Positions 45,049 through 53,806 of a DNA stretch of 64,000 bases are shown here, piece after piece. Position 1 is the first letter of the stretch. Each line of letters opens with the position of its first letter. The stretch is from Streptomyces sp. TLI_171 (lineage in GTDB: Bacteria > Actinomycetota > Actinomycetes > Streptomycetales > Streptomycetaceae): positions 7,343,001 to 7,407,000 of the forward strand of contig NZ_RAPS01000001.1 in the NCBI RefSeq assembly GCF_003610255.1, given 5' to 3'. The notes under the pieces are model-generated. The model had not been told where the DNA came from. It was given only the letters and a program-made list of their open reading frames with translations, and searched no databases. The translations under genes and the position numbers were made by a program.

Positions 45049-45992
45049 CGGGCCTTCGCGTCGGTCCGCTCCAGCAGGACCGCGAGGCCGTCGAGCAGGC
45101 GCTGCAGGCCGAACTCGAACAGCTCGTCCAGGTCGAAGTCGTAGCCCTCCTCGGTGACCCGCAGGAAGGTCGGGTAGCCGGCGACCAGCTCCAGGTAGCG
45201 GGGCTCCTGCTGGTCCATCCAGGCCTCGGCGTCCTGCCCGGTGGCGGCCTCGGCGGCGGCCTCCATCTCCAGGTTGAGCGCGGTGCCCCGGACGTAGTTG
45301 AAGACCGTCAGGTAGGCGGTGAGCACGCTCTGCAGGTCCAGGCCGGCCGCGGCCAGCGAGGAGAGCATCCACTCGCCGTAGGGCAGGGCGTTGGCCAGCG
45401 GCTGGGGGCGGGTCACCGACAGCGCGGAGGCCAGCCACGGGTGGGCCCGGAACAGGCCCCAGAGCTGATGGGCCGCCAGCTCCAGGCGGGTGCGCCAGCC
45501 GTCGTCCTCGGCGGACAGCGCCAGCTCGGTGAAGACCCGGTCCATCATCAGGTCGAGCAGGCCGTCCTTGTCGGGCACGTGCCGGTACAGCGACATGGTG
45601 GCGACGCCCAGTTCGGCCGCCACCCGGCGCATCGACAGCGCCTCCAGGCCCTCGGCATCGGCCACCGCGACGGCCGCGGCGACGATCCGATCCGCCGTCA
45701 GACCGCCGTCGGGGAGGGTTTGGCGGGGCGCCGACCGCCCGGCCGGGCGCTCGGGCGTCCGCTCGGTCGGCCGGTCCGGGGCCGCGCTGTCGGCGACCAC
45801 CGTGCCCACGCCGGGGACGGCCCGCACCAGGCCCTGGCCCCGCAGCTCGGTGAGCACCCGGGTGGCGGTGGCCATCGCCACGTTCCACCGGCGGGTGATC
45901 TCCCGGGTGGACGGCACCCGGTCGCCCGGGCGGAGCTCGCCGCGCTCGATCCGCCCGCGCAGTTCGGCCGCGATCTGTTCGTAGCGGTCCAC
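45021..45992 (-). CDS. GntR-TetR fusion transcriptional regulator
   Basis: 323 residues from GTG 45992 (GGAGG 8 nt upstream; GTG 46001 is spaced badly). Residues ~1-70 are a GntR winged helix (YEQIAAELRGRIERGELRPGDRVPSTREITRRWNVAMATATRVLTELRGQGLV). Residues ~100-160 are a TetR HTH (DRIVAAAVAVADAEGLEALSMRRVAAELGVATMSLYRHVPDKDGLLDLMMDRV) followed by a TetR C-terminal ligand domain. Two DNA-binding heads in one chain is unusual but recurrent in actinobacteria. It faces an FAD monooxygenase and has TGCACTAGTGCA sites in the junction. Confidence 0.9.
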   Translation of the reverse strand: MDRYEQIAAELRGRIERGELRPGDRVPSTREITRRWNVAMATATRVLTELRGQGLVRAVPGVGTVVADSAAPDRPTERTPERPAGRSAPRQTLPDGGLTADRIVAAAVAVADAEGLEALSMRRVAAELGVATMSLYRHVPDKDGLLDLMMDRVFTELALSAEDDGWRTRLELAAHQLWGLFRAHPWLASALSVTRPQPLANALPYGEWMLSSLAAAGLDLQSVLTAYLTVFNYVRGTALNLEMEAAAEAATGQDAEAWMDQQEPRYLELVAGYPTFLRVTEEGYDFDLDELFEFGLQRLLDGLAVLLERTDAKARQASSSARS

Positions 45993-46005
45993 CCGCTCCA
46001 CCTCC

Positions 46006-46015
46006 GCACTAGTGC
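46006..46015. promoter_or_regulatory. GCACTAGTGC operator copy A
   Basis: A perfect 10-bp palindrome 14 bp upstream of the regulator start. It is repeated at 46080 and 46088 near the monooxygenase side. Confidence 0.6.
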
Positions 46016-46079
46016 ACCGACCCGCCCCATGCTAGCTGCGCGGGTGGCGGCGGCGCCAGCCCCGAGGGCCTTTCCCGGC

Positions 46080-46098
46080 GCACTAGTGCACTAGTGCA
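46080..46098. promoter_or_regulatory. Overlapping GCACTAGTGC operator copies B and C
   Basis: Two palindromes overlap by 2 bp (46080-46089 and 46088-46097, extended to TGCACTAGTGCA at 46087-46098), upstream of the FAD monooxygenase promoter. With copy A they make three half-site pairs for the fusion regulator. Confidence 0.65.
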
Positions 46099-46126
46099 GA
46101 AATCCGCTCTACCCTTCTGGTAAGGC

Positions 46127-46155
46127 TTGCCTAGTGCGCGCGTACGGCGTACGTT
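46127..46155 (+). promoter_or_regulatory. Promoter of FAD monooxygenase, leaderless
   Basis: TTGCCT (46127-46132), 17 bp, TACGTT (46150-46155); the ATG at 46163 follows 7 nt after the -10. Confidence 0.55.
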
Positions 46156-46162
46156 CGGTGTC

Positions 46163-47392
46163 ATGAAGAACGCGAAGAAGCACATCGACATCCTCGTCTC
46201 CGGCGGCGGCATCGCCGGCCCCGCCCTGGCGTACTGGCTACGCAAGGCAGGCTTCCGTCCCGTCGTGGTGGAGCGCGCCCCGGCCCCCCGCCCCGGCGGC
46301 CAGACCGTCGACCTGCGCGGCGCCGGCCGCACCGTGATCACCCGGATGGGCCTGCTCGAACGGGCCCGTGAACTCGCCGTCGACCAGCGCGGCATCGCCC
46401 TGGTGGACCGCCACGGCAAGCACACCGCCCGGCTCCCCACCGAGCTCTTCGGCGGCGAGGGCATCGTCTCCGACCTCGAACTGCTCCGCGGCGACCTCGC
46501 CGCCATGCTGTACGAGGCCACCGCCGACGAGGTCGAGTACCTCTTCGACGACAGCGTCACCGTGCTCCACGAGGACGCCGACGGCGTGCACGTCACCTTC
46601 GAGAACGCCCCGCCGCGCCGCTTCGACCTGGTGGTCGGCGCCGACGGCCTGCACTCCGCCGTGCGCCGTCTCGCCTTCGGGCCCGAGCACGAACTGGTGT
46701 CCCCGCTCGGTTGCTGCACAGCCTGGTTCACCACCCGCGCCGACCTGGACCTCGACGGCTGGTTCCTGATGTACAACGCCCCCGGCGGCCTGGTCGCCAC
46801 CGCCCGCCCGGGCCGCCTGCCCGGCGAGATCAAGGCCGGCCTGAGCTTCCGCTCCGCGGACTTCGCCTTCGACCGCCACGACCGGGCCGGCCAACAGCGG
46901 GCCCTCGCCGAGAAGTTCGCCGGCCGCGGCTGGGAGACCGACCGGCTGCTCACCGCGATGGCCACCGCCGACGACTTCTTCTTCGAGTCCATGGGCCAGG
47001 TCCGCCTCGACCGCTTCACCCGCGGCCGGGTCGCCCTGATCGGCGACGCCGCCTGCTGCCCCACCCCGCTCACCGGCCTCGGCACCAGCCTCGCCCTGGT
47101 CGGCGCCTACCTGCTGGCCGGCGAACTCGCCACCCACCCCGAGGACTTCACCACCGCCTTCGCCAACTTCCAGCAGCAGATGCAGCCCTACGCCGCCACC
47201 GCCCAACAGCTCCCGCCCGGCGGCGTCCGCGGCTACGCCCCCGGCAGCGCCGCCATGATCGCGCTGCGCGCCGCCTCGATGCGCTGGATGACCCGCTGGC
47301 CGCTGCGCCGCATCATGGAGGCCCAGGCCGCCAAGGCGAGCGAGGTCGAACTCCCGGACTACACCCGGGTGATGGCCGGACAGCAGGCGTGA
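46163..47392 (+). CDS. FAD-dependent monooxygenase (PHBH/TetX type)
   Basis: 409 residues from ATG 46163. FAD Rossmann motif ILVSGGGIAGPALAYWLRKAGF, the DG motif LVVGADGLHSAVRRLAF, and the second FAD motif GRVALIGDAACCPTPLTGLGTSLALVGAYLLAGEL. This is the class A flavin hydroxylase layout. It hydroxylates small molecules using NAD(P)H and O2; relatives include TetX and rifampicin monooxygenase. The divergent GntR-TetR regulator and the palindromes suggest induction by the substrate. Confidence 0.92.
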   Translation: MKNAKKHIDILVSGGGIAGPALAYWLRKAGFRPVVVERAPAPRPGGQTVDLRGAGRTVITRMGLLERARELAVDQRGIALVDRHGKHTARLPTELFGGEGIVSDLELLRGDLAAMLYEATADEVEYLFDDSVTVLHEDADGVHVTFENAPPRRFDLVVGADGLHSAVRRLAFGPEHELVSPLGCCTAWFTTRADLDLDGWFLMYNAPGGLVATARPGRLPGEIKAGLSFRSADFAFDRHDRAGQQRALAEKFAGRGWETDRLLTAMATADDFFFESMGQVRLDRFTRGRVALIGDAACCPTPLTGLGTSLALVGAYLLAGELATHPEDFTTAFANFQQQMQPYAATAQQLPPGGVRGYAPGSAAMIALRAASMRWMTRWPLRRIMEAQAAKASEVELPDYTRVMAGQQA

Positions 47393-47419
47393 GCGGGCCG
47401 ACGCCCGCGAGGACGGCGG

Positions 47420-48031
47420 TCAGTCCGGCCGGGCGATCCGGTAGCGCAGATGGGTGACGGTCGGGGACGCGATCACCTCGACCGGCTCCATCGCCGCGTC
47501 CACCCCGTCCCACAGCCGCTCGCCAGCGCCGAGCGTCACCGGCACCAGGTGCAGCACCAACTCGTCCAGCAGCCCGGCCCGCAGGTACTGCCGCACGGTC
47601 GCCGCGCCACCCGCGATCTCCACGTCCTGCTCGCCGGCCGCCGCGAGGGCCCGGTCGAGGGCCGCCCCGATGCCGTCCGTGACGAACTCGAAGACGGTGC
47701 CGCCCGCCATCGGCAGCGGCTCGCGCGGGTGATGGGTGAGCACGAACACCGGTGCGTGGTAGGGGGGTTCGGTGCCCCACCAGCCAGTCCAGCCGTCGTC
47801 CCAGGCGCCCCGGCCGGGGCCGAACATGTGCCGCCCCATGATGTGCGCACCCGTGTTGGCGTGCAGCACGCCCAGCAGGTGTGCGTCCTGCTCCCGGCCG
47901 GGCCGGTCGGTCTCGAACATCCAGGCCGTCAGCGCCTCCGCCCCGGCGCCGAACGGCTGCTCCAGGCTCTGCCCCGGCCCGGCGGTGAACCCGTCCAGCG
48001 AGATGGCGAGGTTGGCGGTCACGAGTCCCAC
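47420..48031 (-). CDS. Dihydrofolate-reductase-like (RibD C-terminal) protein
   Basis: 203 residues from GTG 48031. Fold motifs: NLAISLDGFTAGPGQS, ANTGAHIMGRHMFGPGRGAW, PVFVLTHHPREPL, DVEIAGGAATVRQYLRAGLLDELVLHLVPVTLGAGERLW. This matches the YyaP/YwjB group of RibD_C proteins, NADPH-dependent reductases with unknown physiological substrate. Convergent with the FAD monooxygenase, 27 bp apart. Confidence 0.9.
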   Translation of the reverse strand: MGLVTANLAISLDGFTAGPGQSLEQPFGAGAEALTAWMFETDRPGREQDAHLLGVLHANTGAHIMGRHMFGPGRGAWDDGWTGWWGTEPPYHAPVFVLTHHPREPLPMAGGTVFEFVTDGIGAALDRALAAAGEQDVEIAGGAATVRQYLRAGLLDELVLHLVPVTLGAGERLWDGVDAAMEPVEVIASPTVTHLRYRIARPD

Positions 48032-48118
48032 GAAAGCTCCCGGTCCGGTCGGCGGCGTCCACCCGCGATGCTAGGCACCTGCACCGCCGCGGGCGCCGAC
48101 GAATCGCCGGAAGCCCGC

Positions 48119-48151
48119 GGGCCCCGGCCTCCGCGAGGGAGACCGGGGCCC
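48119..48151 (-). terminator. Hairpin after second chitinase
   Basis: GGGCCCCGG (48119-48127) pairs with CCGGGGCCC (48143-48151), 9-bp stem, just beyond the chitinase stop. Confidence 0.55.
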
Positions 48152-48167
48152 GGGGGTCGACGGTGGG

Positions 48168-50120
48168 TCAGCCGGTGAAGCCGGCGGTGATGGAGGTGAA
48201 CTGCCAGTCCGACTGGGCGATGCCGGAGCAGGTCTCCTGGAGGCCGCCGCCCGCGCAGCCGCGGTCGCGGTTGACGGACCAGAAGGCCAGCCGGGCGATG
48301 TGGTTGGTGTTGGCCCAGTCCCGGATCGCGGTCCAGTTGGCGACGGTGGTGGTCTCGTTGTTGTCGCTGAGACCGTTCATGCCGGAGATGCCGACGTGCG
48401 AGTACGCGGTGGCGTCGTCCCAGCCGTACACCGACTTCAGCTTGTTCTTCAGGCCGGTGGCGGCGCTGACGGTGGCGCTGTACATGTCGGTGGAGGCGTT
48501 GCCGAAGTCGAACGGCATGATGGTGAAGACGTCGATGTCCGCGCCGATCGCCTTGGCCTGCTCGATCAGGCGGTTGCCGTCGGCCGTCGGGCCGCTGGTG
48601 GCGGTGCCGAAGGTGACGATGGTCCGGATGCCCGGGTTCTTCTGCTTGACGATCTTCAGCGCGTTCAGGATGCGGTCCTGGACGGTGTAGTTCTCGAACT
48701 CGTCGGTGTTCTCGATGTCGATGTCGATCGCCTTCAGGCCGTAGGCGTCGATCACCTTCTGGTAGGCGCCGGCCAGCGCGGTGGCGTCGGCGCAGTTCGG
48801 GCCCAGCTTGTTGCCCGACCAGCCGCCGAAGGACGGGACGACGTCGCCGCCCGCTGCGCGCACCGCGTTGATGGTCTGCTGGTCCACGCCGTTCAGCAGC
48901 GGACGCTGGCTGTCCCAGGCCGGGTTGCAGCCGTTCTGCGCCAGCACGAACGCCATGGTGAACCACTTGATGCCGGTGGCGTTCATCACGGTGGTCGCGG
49001 CCGGCGGGTTGCCCCAGCCGTTGTACAGGTACGGCGCGGCCTGCTTGAAGCCGCTCGGCGTGGTGCCGGGGGAGGTGGTCACCGCGAGGGAGTTGGAGGC
49101 GGCGGAGACGTTCCCGGCCGCGTCGCGGGCCTTCACGGTGAAGGTGTACGCGGTGGACGCGGTCAGGCCGGTCACGGTCGCCGTGGTGCCGGTGACGGTG
49201 GTGGCCAGTGCGCCGTTCTTGTACACGTCGTACGCGGTGACGCCGACGGCGTCGGTGGAGGCCGTCCAGGACAGCGACACCTGGGTGGCGGCCGTCGCGG
49301 TGGCGGCCAGGTTGGCCGGCGCGGTCGGCGCGGTCACGTCCGAGCCCGACGGCGTGGTCACCGCGAGCGAGTTGGAGGCGGCCGAGGCGTTGCCGGCGGC
49401 GTCGTGCGCCTTCACGGTGAAGGTGTACGCGGTGGCGGCGGTCAGGCCCGTCACGGTGGCGGAGGTGCCGGTGACGGTGGTGGCCAGGGCGCCGTTCTTG
49501 TACACGTCGTAGCCGGTGACGCCGACGTTGTCGGTGGCCGCGCCCCAGGACAGCGAGACCTGGGTCGAGGCGGTGGAGGTCGCCGCGAGCGAGGTCGGCG
49601 CGGTGGGCGCCTGGGTGTCCGGGGTGCCGCCGCCCGGGCCGTCCAGGCTGATGTCGTCCGCGTAGTAGGTGCCCTGGCCGTACCAGCCGTTCAGGTACAC
49701 CTCGGCGCTGGTCTGGGTGGCGCCGGTGGTGAAGCTCACGGTCAGCTGCTGCCAGTTGGCGGCCGCCGGGGTCCAGGTGGAGCCGCCGCCGGTGACGCCC
49801 AGGTAGACGTAGTTGCCGCGGACCCAACCGGACAGCGAGTAGGTGGTGTTGGGCTGCACCGCGACGGTCTGGACGCACTTGGCGTTGTCCGAGGCGCTGG
49901 CGGCGGCGGCCAGCGCCTTGGCGCCGCCGTGGACCGGGGTGGAGACCACCGAGCCGAGCCCGCCGGAGCAGGACCAGCCGCTCAGCGTGCCGGTCTCGAA
50001 ACCCGGGTTGGTCAGAACGTTCGCGGCGCTCGCGGCGGTGGGGACGGCCGCGACCGCGGCGGTCGCCAGCAGCAGCGCGGCCGCGCCGACCGCGGTCAGG
50101 CGACGGTTGGGGGCGTGCAC
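48168..50120 (-). CDS. Secreted GH18 chitinase with CBM and two FnIII domains
   Basis: 650 residues from GTG 50120 with GGAGG 7 nt upstream; a much earlier frame start lacks a signal peptide. Signal 1-32. A carbohydrate-binding sandwich (~33-165, NVLTNPGFETGTLSGWSCSGG) is followed by two near-identical FnIII domains (~172-265, 267-358) and a GH18 barrel (~370-648) with LKAIDIDIENTDEFENY (DxDxE; E is the acid) and IMPFDFG. It is exported and degrades chitin. A DasR-like element sits 55 bp upstream. The FnIII pair looks like a recent internal duplication. Confidence 0.92.
   Translation of the reverse strand: MHAPNRRLTAVGAAALLLATAAVAAVPTAASAANVLTNPGFETGTLSGWSCSGGLGSVVSTPVHGGAKALAAAASASDNAKCVQTVAVQPNTTYSLSGWVRGNYVYLGVTGGGSTWTPAAANWQQLTVSFTTGATQTSAEVYLNGWYGQGTYYADDISLDGPGGGTPDTQAPTAPTSLAATSTASTQVSLSWGAATDNVGVTGYDVYKNGALATTVTGTSATVTGLTAATAYTFTVKAHDAAGNASAASNSLAVTTPSGSDVTAPTAPANLAATATAATQVSLSWTASTDAVGVTAYDVYKNGALATTVTGTTATVTGLTASTAYTFTVKARDAAGNVSAASNSLAVTTSPGTTPSGFKQAAPYLYNGWGNPPAATTVMNATGIKWFTMAFVLAQNGCNPAWDSQRPLLNGVDQQTINAVRAAGGDVVPSFGGWSGNKLGPNCADATALAGAYQKVIDAYGLKAIDIDIENTDEFENYTVQDRILNALKIVKQKNPGIRTIVTFGTATSGPTADGNRLIEQAKAIGADIDVFTIMPFDFGNASTDMYSATVSAATGLKNKLKSVYGWDDATAYSHVGISGMNGLSDNNETTTVANWTAIRDWANTNHIARLAFWSVNRDRGCAGGGLQETCSGIAQSDWQFTSITAGFTG
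49066..49624 (-). repeat. Duplicated FnIII-coding segment
   Basis: Two ~279-bp direct copies encode the FnIII domains of the chitinase, for example CTTCACGGTGAAGGTGTACG recurs at 49131 and 49410. Differences are mostly synonymous or conservative. Confidence 0.75.
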
Positions 50121-50174
50121 GGGTACCTCCAGTGGGGGTTGGGGGTGGAGGTGCGGGGGAGCGCGCACAACAAA

Positions 50175-50189
50175 ATGGACTGGACCAAT
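50175..50189. promoter_or_regulatory. DasR/chitinase-type operator upstream of second chitinase
   Basis: On the minus strand this reads ATTGGTCCAGTCCAT; it matches TGGTCTAGACCA at 10 of 12 positions and the chitinase repeat TGGTCCAGACCT similarly. It lies 55 bp upstream of the GTG start. Confidence 0.6.
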
Positions 50190-50427
50190 CGGGTATGTCA
50201 AGGCTAGGTCAAGGCGCGGACGGCCGCTGACCCCCCGTCAGCACCCGCCGCGCACTGCTCCGTCCGGGTGCGTTACGGCACGCCGCCGAGGCCCCCGGGC
50301 CCAGCTCGGGCACGATCGTTCAGCGCTGCTGTGGCACCCGTTAAGAATTCCTCGATGGACCGCACCCACGGTGACCAGGCAGATTTCCCCTCAGCCCCGT
50401 TTCGTACCTGCGTCAGGAGCGCTCGCC

Positions 50428-51459
50428 GTGAAGGCACTCGTCAAGCTGAACGCCGAACCCGGACTCTGGATGACCGACGTCCCGGAGCCCGAGATCGGCC
50501 CCGGCGACGTCCTGATCAAGGTCCTGCGCACCGGCATCTGCGGCACCGACCTGCACATCCGCAAGTGGGACGGCTGGGCCCAGCAGACCATCAAGACCCC
50601 GATGACCATCGGCCACGAGTTCGTCGGCGAGGTCGCCCGGATCGGCTCCGCCGTCGCCGACATCGCCGTCGGCGACCTGGTCAGCGGCGAGGGCCACCTG
50701 GTCTGCGGCAAGTGCCGCAACTGCCTGGCCGGCCGCCGCCACCTGTGCCGCAACACCATCGGCCTGGGCGTCAACCGGGACGGCGCGTTCGCCGAGTACG
50801 TCGCGCTGCCCGCCTCCAACGTGTGGGTACACCGGGTCCCCGTCGACCTGGACGTGGCCGCGATCTTCGACCCGTTCGGCAACGCCGTGCACACCGCGCT
50901 GTCGTTCCCGCTGGTCGGCGAGGACGTCCTGGTCACCGGCGCCGGCCCGATCGGCATCATGGCCGCCGCCGTCGCCAAGCACGCCGGCGCCCGCAACGTC
51001 ATGATCACCGACGTCTCCGCCTACCGCCTCGACCTGGCCCGCAAGCTCGGCGTCACCCTCGCCCTGGACGTCTCCCGGCACACCATCGAGGACGGCCAGC
51101 ACCAGCTCGGCCTGCGCGAGGGCTTCGACGTCGGCCTGGAGATGTCCGGCCGCCCCGAGGCCATGCAGTCGATGATCGCCAACATGACGCACGGCGGGAA
51201 GATCGCCATGCTCGGCCTGCCCGCCGAGCAGTTCCCGATCGACTGGTCCGCGGTGGTCACCTCGATGCTCACCATCAAGGGCATCTACGGCCGCGAGATG
51301 TTCGAGACCTGGTACGCGATGTCGGTGCTGCTCGAGGGCGGACTCGACCTCAGCCCGGTGATCACCGGCCGGCACGCCGCCCAGGACTACCAGGACGCCT
51401 TCGACGAGGCCGCCGGCGGCAACTGCGGCAAGGTCATCCTCGACTGGACGACGCTCTAG
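50428..51459 (+). CDS. tdh: L-threonine 3-dehydrogenase
   Basis: 343 residues from GTG 50428 (CAGGAG upstream). A medium-chain zinc alcohol dehydrogenase: catalytic zinc ligands in RTGICGTDLHIRKWDGW and GHEFVGEV, a four-cysteine structural site CGKCRNCLAGRRHLC, and NAD loop VTGAGPIGIMAAAVAKHAGA. NVMITDVSAYRLDLARKLGV and IFDPFGNAVHTAL are typical of Tdh. It oxidises L-threonine to 2-amino-3-ketobutyrate. The next gene, kbl, consumes the product, 49 bp downstream. Confidence 0.95.
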   Translation: MKALVKLNAEPGLWMTDVPEPEIGPGDVLIKVLRTGICGTDLHIRKWDGWAQQTIKTPMTIGHEFVGEVARIGSAVADIAVGDLVSGEGHLVCGKCRNCLAGRRHLCRNTIGLGVNRDGAFAEYVALPASNVWVHRVPVDLDVAAIFDPFGNAVHTALSFPLVGEDVLVTGAGPIGIMAAAVAKHAGARNVMITDVSAYRLDLARKLGVTLALDVSRHTIEDGQHQLGLREGFDVGLEMSGRPEAMQSMIANMTHGGKIAMLGLPAEQFPIDWSAVVTSMLTIKGIYGREMFETWYAMSVLLEGGLDLSPVITGRHAAQDYQDAFDEAAGGNCGKVILDWTTL

Positions 51460-51508
51460 AACCCCGTCTCGGCAAGCCCGCTGATCCTTCGTTAGGAGCG
51501 ACACCCCC

Positions 51509-52699
51509 GTGTTCGAGAACGTCCGCGACGACCTCGCCGCCACCCTCGCCGAGATCCGCGAAGCCGGCCTGTTCAAGCCGGAACGCGTGATCGGCACCCC
51601 GCAGTCCGCCGAGATCACCGTCACCTCCGGCAGCGGCGGCCAGGTGCTCAACTTCTGCGCCAACAACTACCTCGGCCTCGCCGACCACCCCAAGGTGGTC
51701 GAAGCCGCCAAGGACGCCCTGGACCGCTGGGGCTACGGCATGGCCTCGGTCCGCTTCATCTGCGGCACCCAGGACGTGCACAAGGAACTGGAGCAGCGCC
51801 TCTCCCAGTTCCTCGGCCAGGAGGACACCATCCTGTACTCCTCCTGCTTCGACGCCAACGGCGGCGTCTTCGAGACCCTGCTGGACGAGCGCGACGCCGT
51901 CATCTCCGACGCCCTCAACCACGCCTCCATCATCGACGGCATCCGGCTGTCCAAGGCCCGCCGCCACCGCTACGCCAACCGCGACCTCGCCGACCTGGAG
52001 CAGCAGCTCAAGGCCACCCAGGACGCCCGCCGCCGCCTGATCGTCACCGACGGCGTGTTCTCCATGGACGGCTACATCGCCCCGCTCGCCGAGATCTGCG
52101 ACCTCGCGGACCGCTACGACGCCATGGTCATGGTCGACGACTCGCACGCCGTCGGCTTCGTCGGCCCCACCGGCCGCGGCACCCCCGAACTGCACGGCGT
52201 GACCGACCGCGTCGACATCATCACCGGCACCCTCGGCAAGGCCCTCGGCGGCGCGTCCGGCGGCTACGTCGCCGCCCGCCGCGAGATCGTCGCCCTGCTG
52301 CGCCAGCGCTCCCGCCCGTACCTGTTCTCCAACTCGCTCGCCCCGGTGATCGCGGCCGCCTCGCTCACCGTGCTCGACCTGCTGGAGACCAGCGACGACC
52401 TGCGGGCCCGCCTGAAGGCCAACACCGAGCTGTTCCGGACCAGCATGACCGAGGCCGGATTCGAGATCCTGCCGGGCGAGCACGCCATCGCCCCGGTCAT
52501 GATCGGCGATGCCGCCAAGGCCGGCCGGCTCGCCGAACTGCTGCTGGAGCGCGGCGTCTACGTGATCGGCTTCTCCTACCCGGTGGTGCCGCACGGCGCC
52601 GCCCGGATCCGGGTCCAGCTGTCCGCCGCGCACAGCACCGCGGACGTCGAGCGCGCCGTCGCCGCGTTCGTCGACGCCCGGGCCGTGCTGGAGGGCTGA
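51509..52699 (+). CDS. kbl: Glycine C-acetyltransferase (2-amino-3-ketobutyrate CoA ligase)
   Basis: 396 residues from GTG 51509 (TAGGAG upstream). PLP-dependent alpha-oxoamine synthase: FCANNYLGLADHPKVVEAA, MASVRFICGTQDVHKELEQRLSQF, SMDGYIAPLAEI, DDSHAVGFVGPTGRGT and the PLP lysine in TLGKALGGASGGYV. It splits 2-amino-3-ketobutyrate with CoA into glycine and acetyl-CoA. With tdh it forms the threonine-to-glycine route. Confidence 0.95.
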   Translation: MFENVRDDLAATLAEIREAGLFKPERVIGTPQSAEITVTSGSGGQVLNFCANNYLGLADHPKVVEAAKDALDRWGYGMASVRFICGTQDVHKELEQRLSQFLGQEDTILYSSCFDANGGVFETLLDERDAVISDALNHASIIDGIRLSKARRHRYANRDLADLEQQLKATQDARRRLIVTDGVFSMDGYIAPLAEICDLADRYDAMVMVDDSHAVGFVGPTGRGTPELHGVTDRVDIITGTLGKALGGASGGYVAARREIVALLRQRSRPYLFSNSLAPVIAAASLTVLDLLETSDDLRARLKANTELFRTSMTEAGFEILPGEHAIAPVMIGDAAKAGRLAELLLERGVYVIGFSYPVVPHGAARIRVQLSAAHSTADVERAVAAFVDARAVLEG

Positions 52700-52782
52700 C
52701 CGCCCCGCAGGACCAGGGTGCGGGCACCCTCGACCGCGCCCATCCCGGGGACACCCCCCAACCCCCCTCCGGGGGCGTCCCG

Positions 52783-52821
52783 CCCGGCGCGGGGAGCTTT
52801 GCACCGGCTCCCCGCGCCGGG
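52783..52821 (+). terminator. Terminator hairpin after kbl
   Basis: A 15-bp perfect stem CCCGGCGCGGGGAGC (52783-52797) with its complement (52807-52821), loop 9 nt. Confidence 0.75.
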
Positions 52822-52870
52822 TCACCTCCCGAGCCGCTCCCGCCTGGTCCGGGCCGCTCCGACGCGCTGG

Positions 52871-52876
52871 CAGAAT
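52871..52876 (+). promoter_or_regulatory. -10 element for leaderless LysR transcript
   Basis: CAGAAT ends 6 nt before the GTG at 52883. Confidence 0.4.
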
Positions 52877-52882
52877 TGACCC

Positions 52883-53803
52883 GTGATCGACGCACGACGG
52901 CTGCGGACCCTGCGGGCCGTGGCCGACCACCGGACCGTGACCGCCGCGGCGGCCGCGCTCTACCTGACCCCCTCCGCGGTCTCCCAACAGCTCGCCGCCC
53001 TGGAACAGGAGACCGGCCACACCCTGCTGGTCCGCGACGGCCGCGGCGTCCGGCTCACCGCCGCCGGGGAGATCCTGCTCACCCACGCCGACGCCGTGCT
53101 CGCCCAACTGGAGCGCGCCGAGGCCGACCTGGCCGCCTACAGCTCCGGCGCGGCCGGCGAGATCACCGTCGCCGCCTTCGCCACCGGCATCGCGCTGGTG
53201 CTCGCCCCCGCCATCACCGCGCTCGCCGGGAACGCCCCCGGCCTGCGGGTGCGCGTCCTCGACGCCGAGGGCGACGCCAGCCTGCCGATGCTGCTCGACG
53301 GCCGCGCGGACATCGCCGTCGCCGTCGAGTACCGCGGCGCGCCGCGCCCCGACGACCGCCGCCTCACCCGGCTCCCGCTGTACGCCGAGCCCTTCGACGC
53401 CGTCCTCCCGCTGCACCACCCGCTGGCGGCGCGGCCCGGCCCGGTCGCCGTCGCCGACCTGGCCGCCGAACCCTGGATCGGCCCCTACCCCGGCAACCCC
53501 TGCCACGACGTGGTCCTGCTGGCCTGCGAACACGCCGGCTTCCAACCGCGCCTGGTGCACTCCTCCGACGACTTCCGCGCCGTCACCGCGCTCGCCTCGG
53601 CCGGCGCGGGCGTCGCCCTCGTCCCGCGCTCGGCCCTGCGCGGCGCCGAACTCTCCGCCGTCGCCGTCCGCCCCGTCGACAGCGCCCTCGCCACCCGCAA
53701 GGTGTTCGCCGCGACCCGGGCCGGCGCCGAACTCCACCCGCTGATCAGCCCCGTGCTCGCCGCCCTGGCCGACGCCGCCGGACACCTCGACCGCCCCGCC
53801 TGA
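52883..53803 (+). CDS. LysR-family regulator downstream of tdh-kbl
   Basis: 306 residues. HTH: DARRLRTLRAVADHRTVTAAAAALYLTPSAVSQQLAALEQETGHTLLVRDGRGV, then a LysR substrate domain (EITVAAFATGIALVLAPAI, LPLHHPLAARPGPVAVADL, TALASAGAGVALVPRSAL). The ALYLTPSAVSQQ variant is common in Streptomyces regulators of amino-acid or threonine genes. It follows the kbl terminator on the same strand, so it may or may not control tdh-kbl. It is convergent with an S24-like gene, 3 bp apart. Confidence 0.92.
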   Translation: MIDARRLRTLRAVADHRTVTAAAAALYLTPSAVSQQLAALEQETGHTLLVRDGRGVRLTAAGEILLTHADAVLAQLERAEADLAAYSSGAAGEITVAAFATGIALVLAPAITALAGNAPGLRVRVLDAEGDASLPMLLDGRADIAVAVEYRGAPRPDDRRLTRLPLYAEPFDAVLPLHHPLAARPGPVAVADLAAEPWIGPYPGNPCHDVVLLACEHAGFQPRLVHSSDDFRAVTALASAGAGVALVPRSALRGAELSAVAVRPVDSALATRKVFAATRAGAELHPLISPVLAALADAAGHLDRPA

Positions 53804-53806
53804 GGG

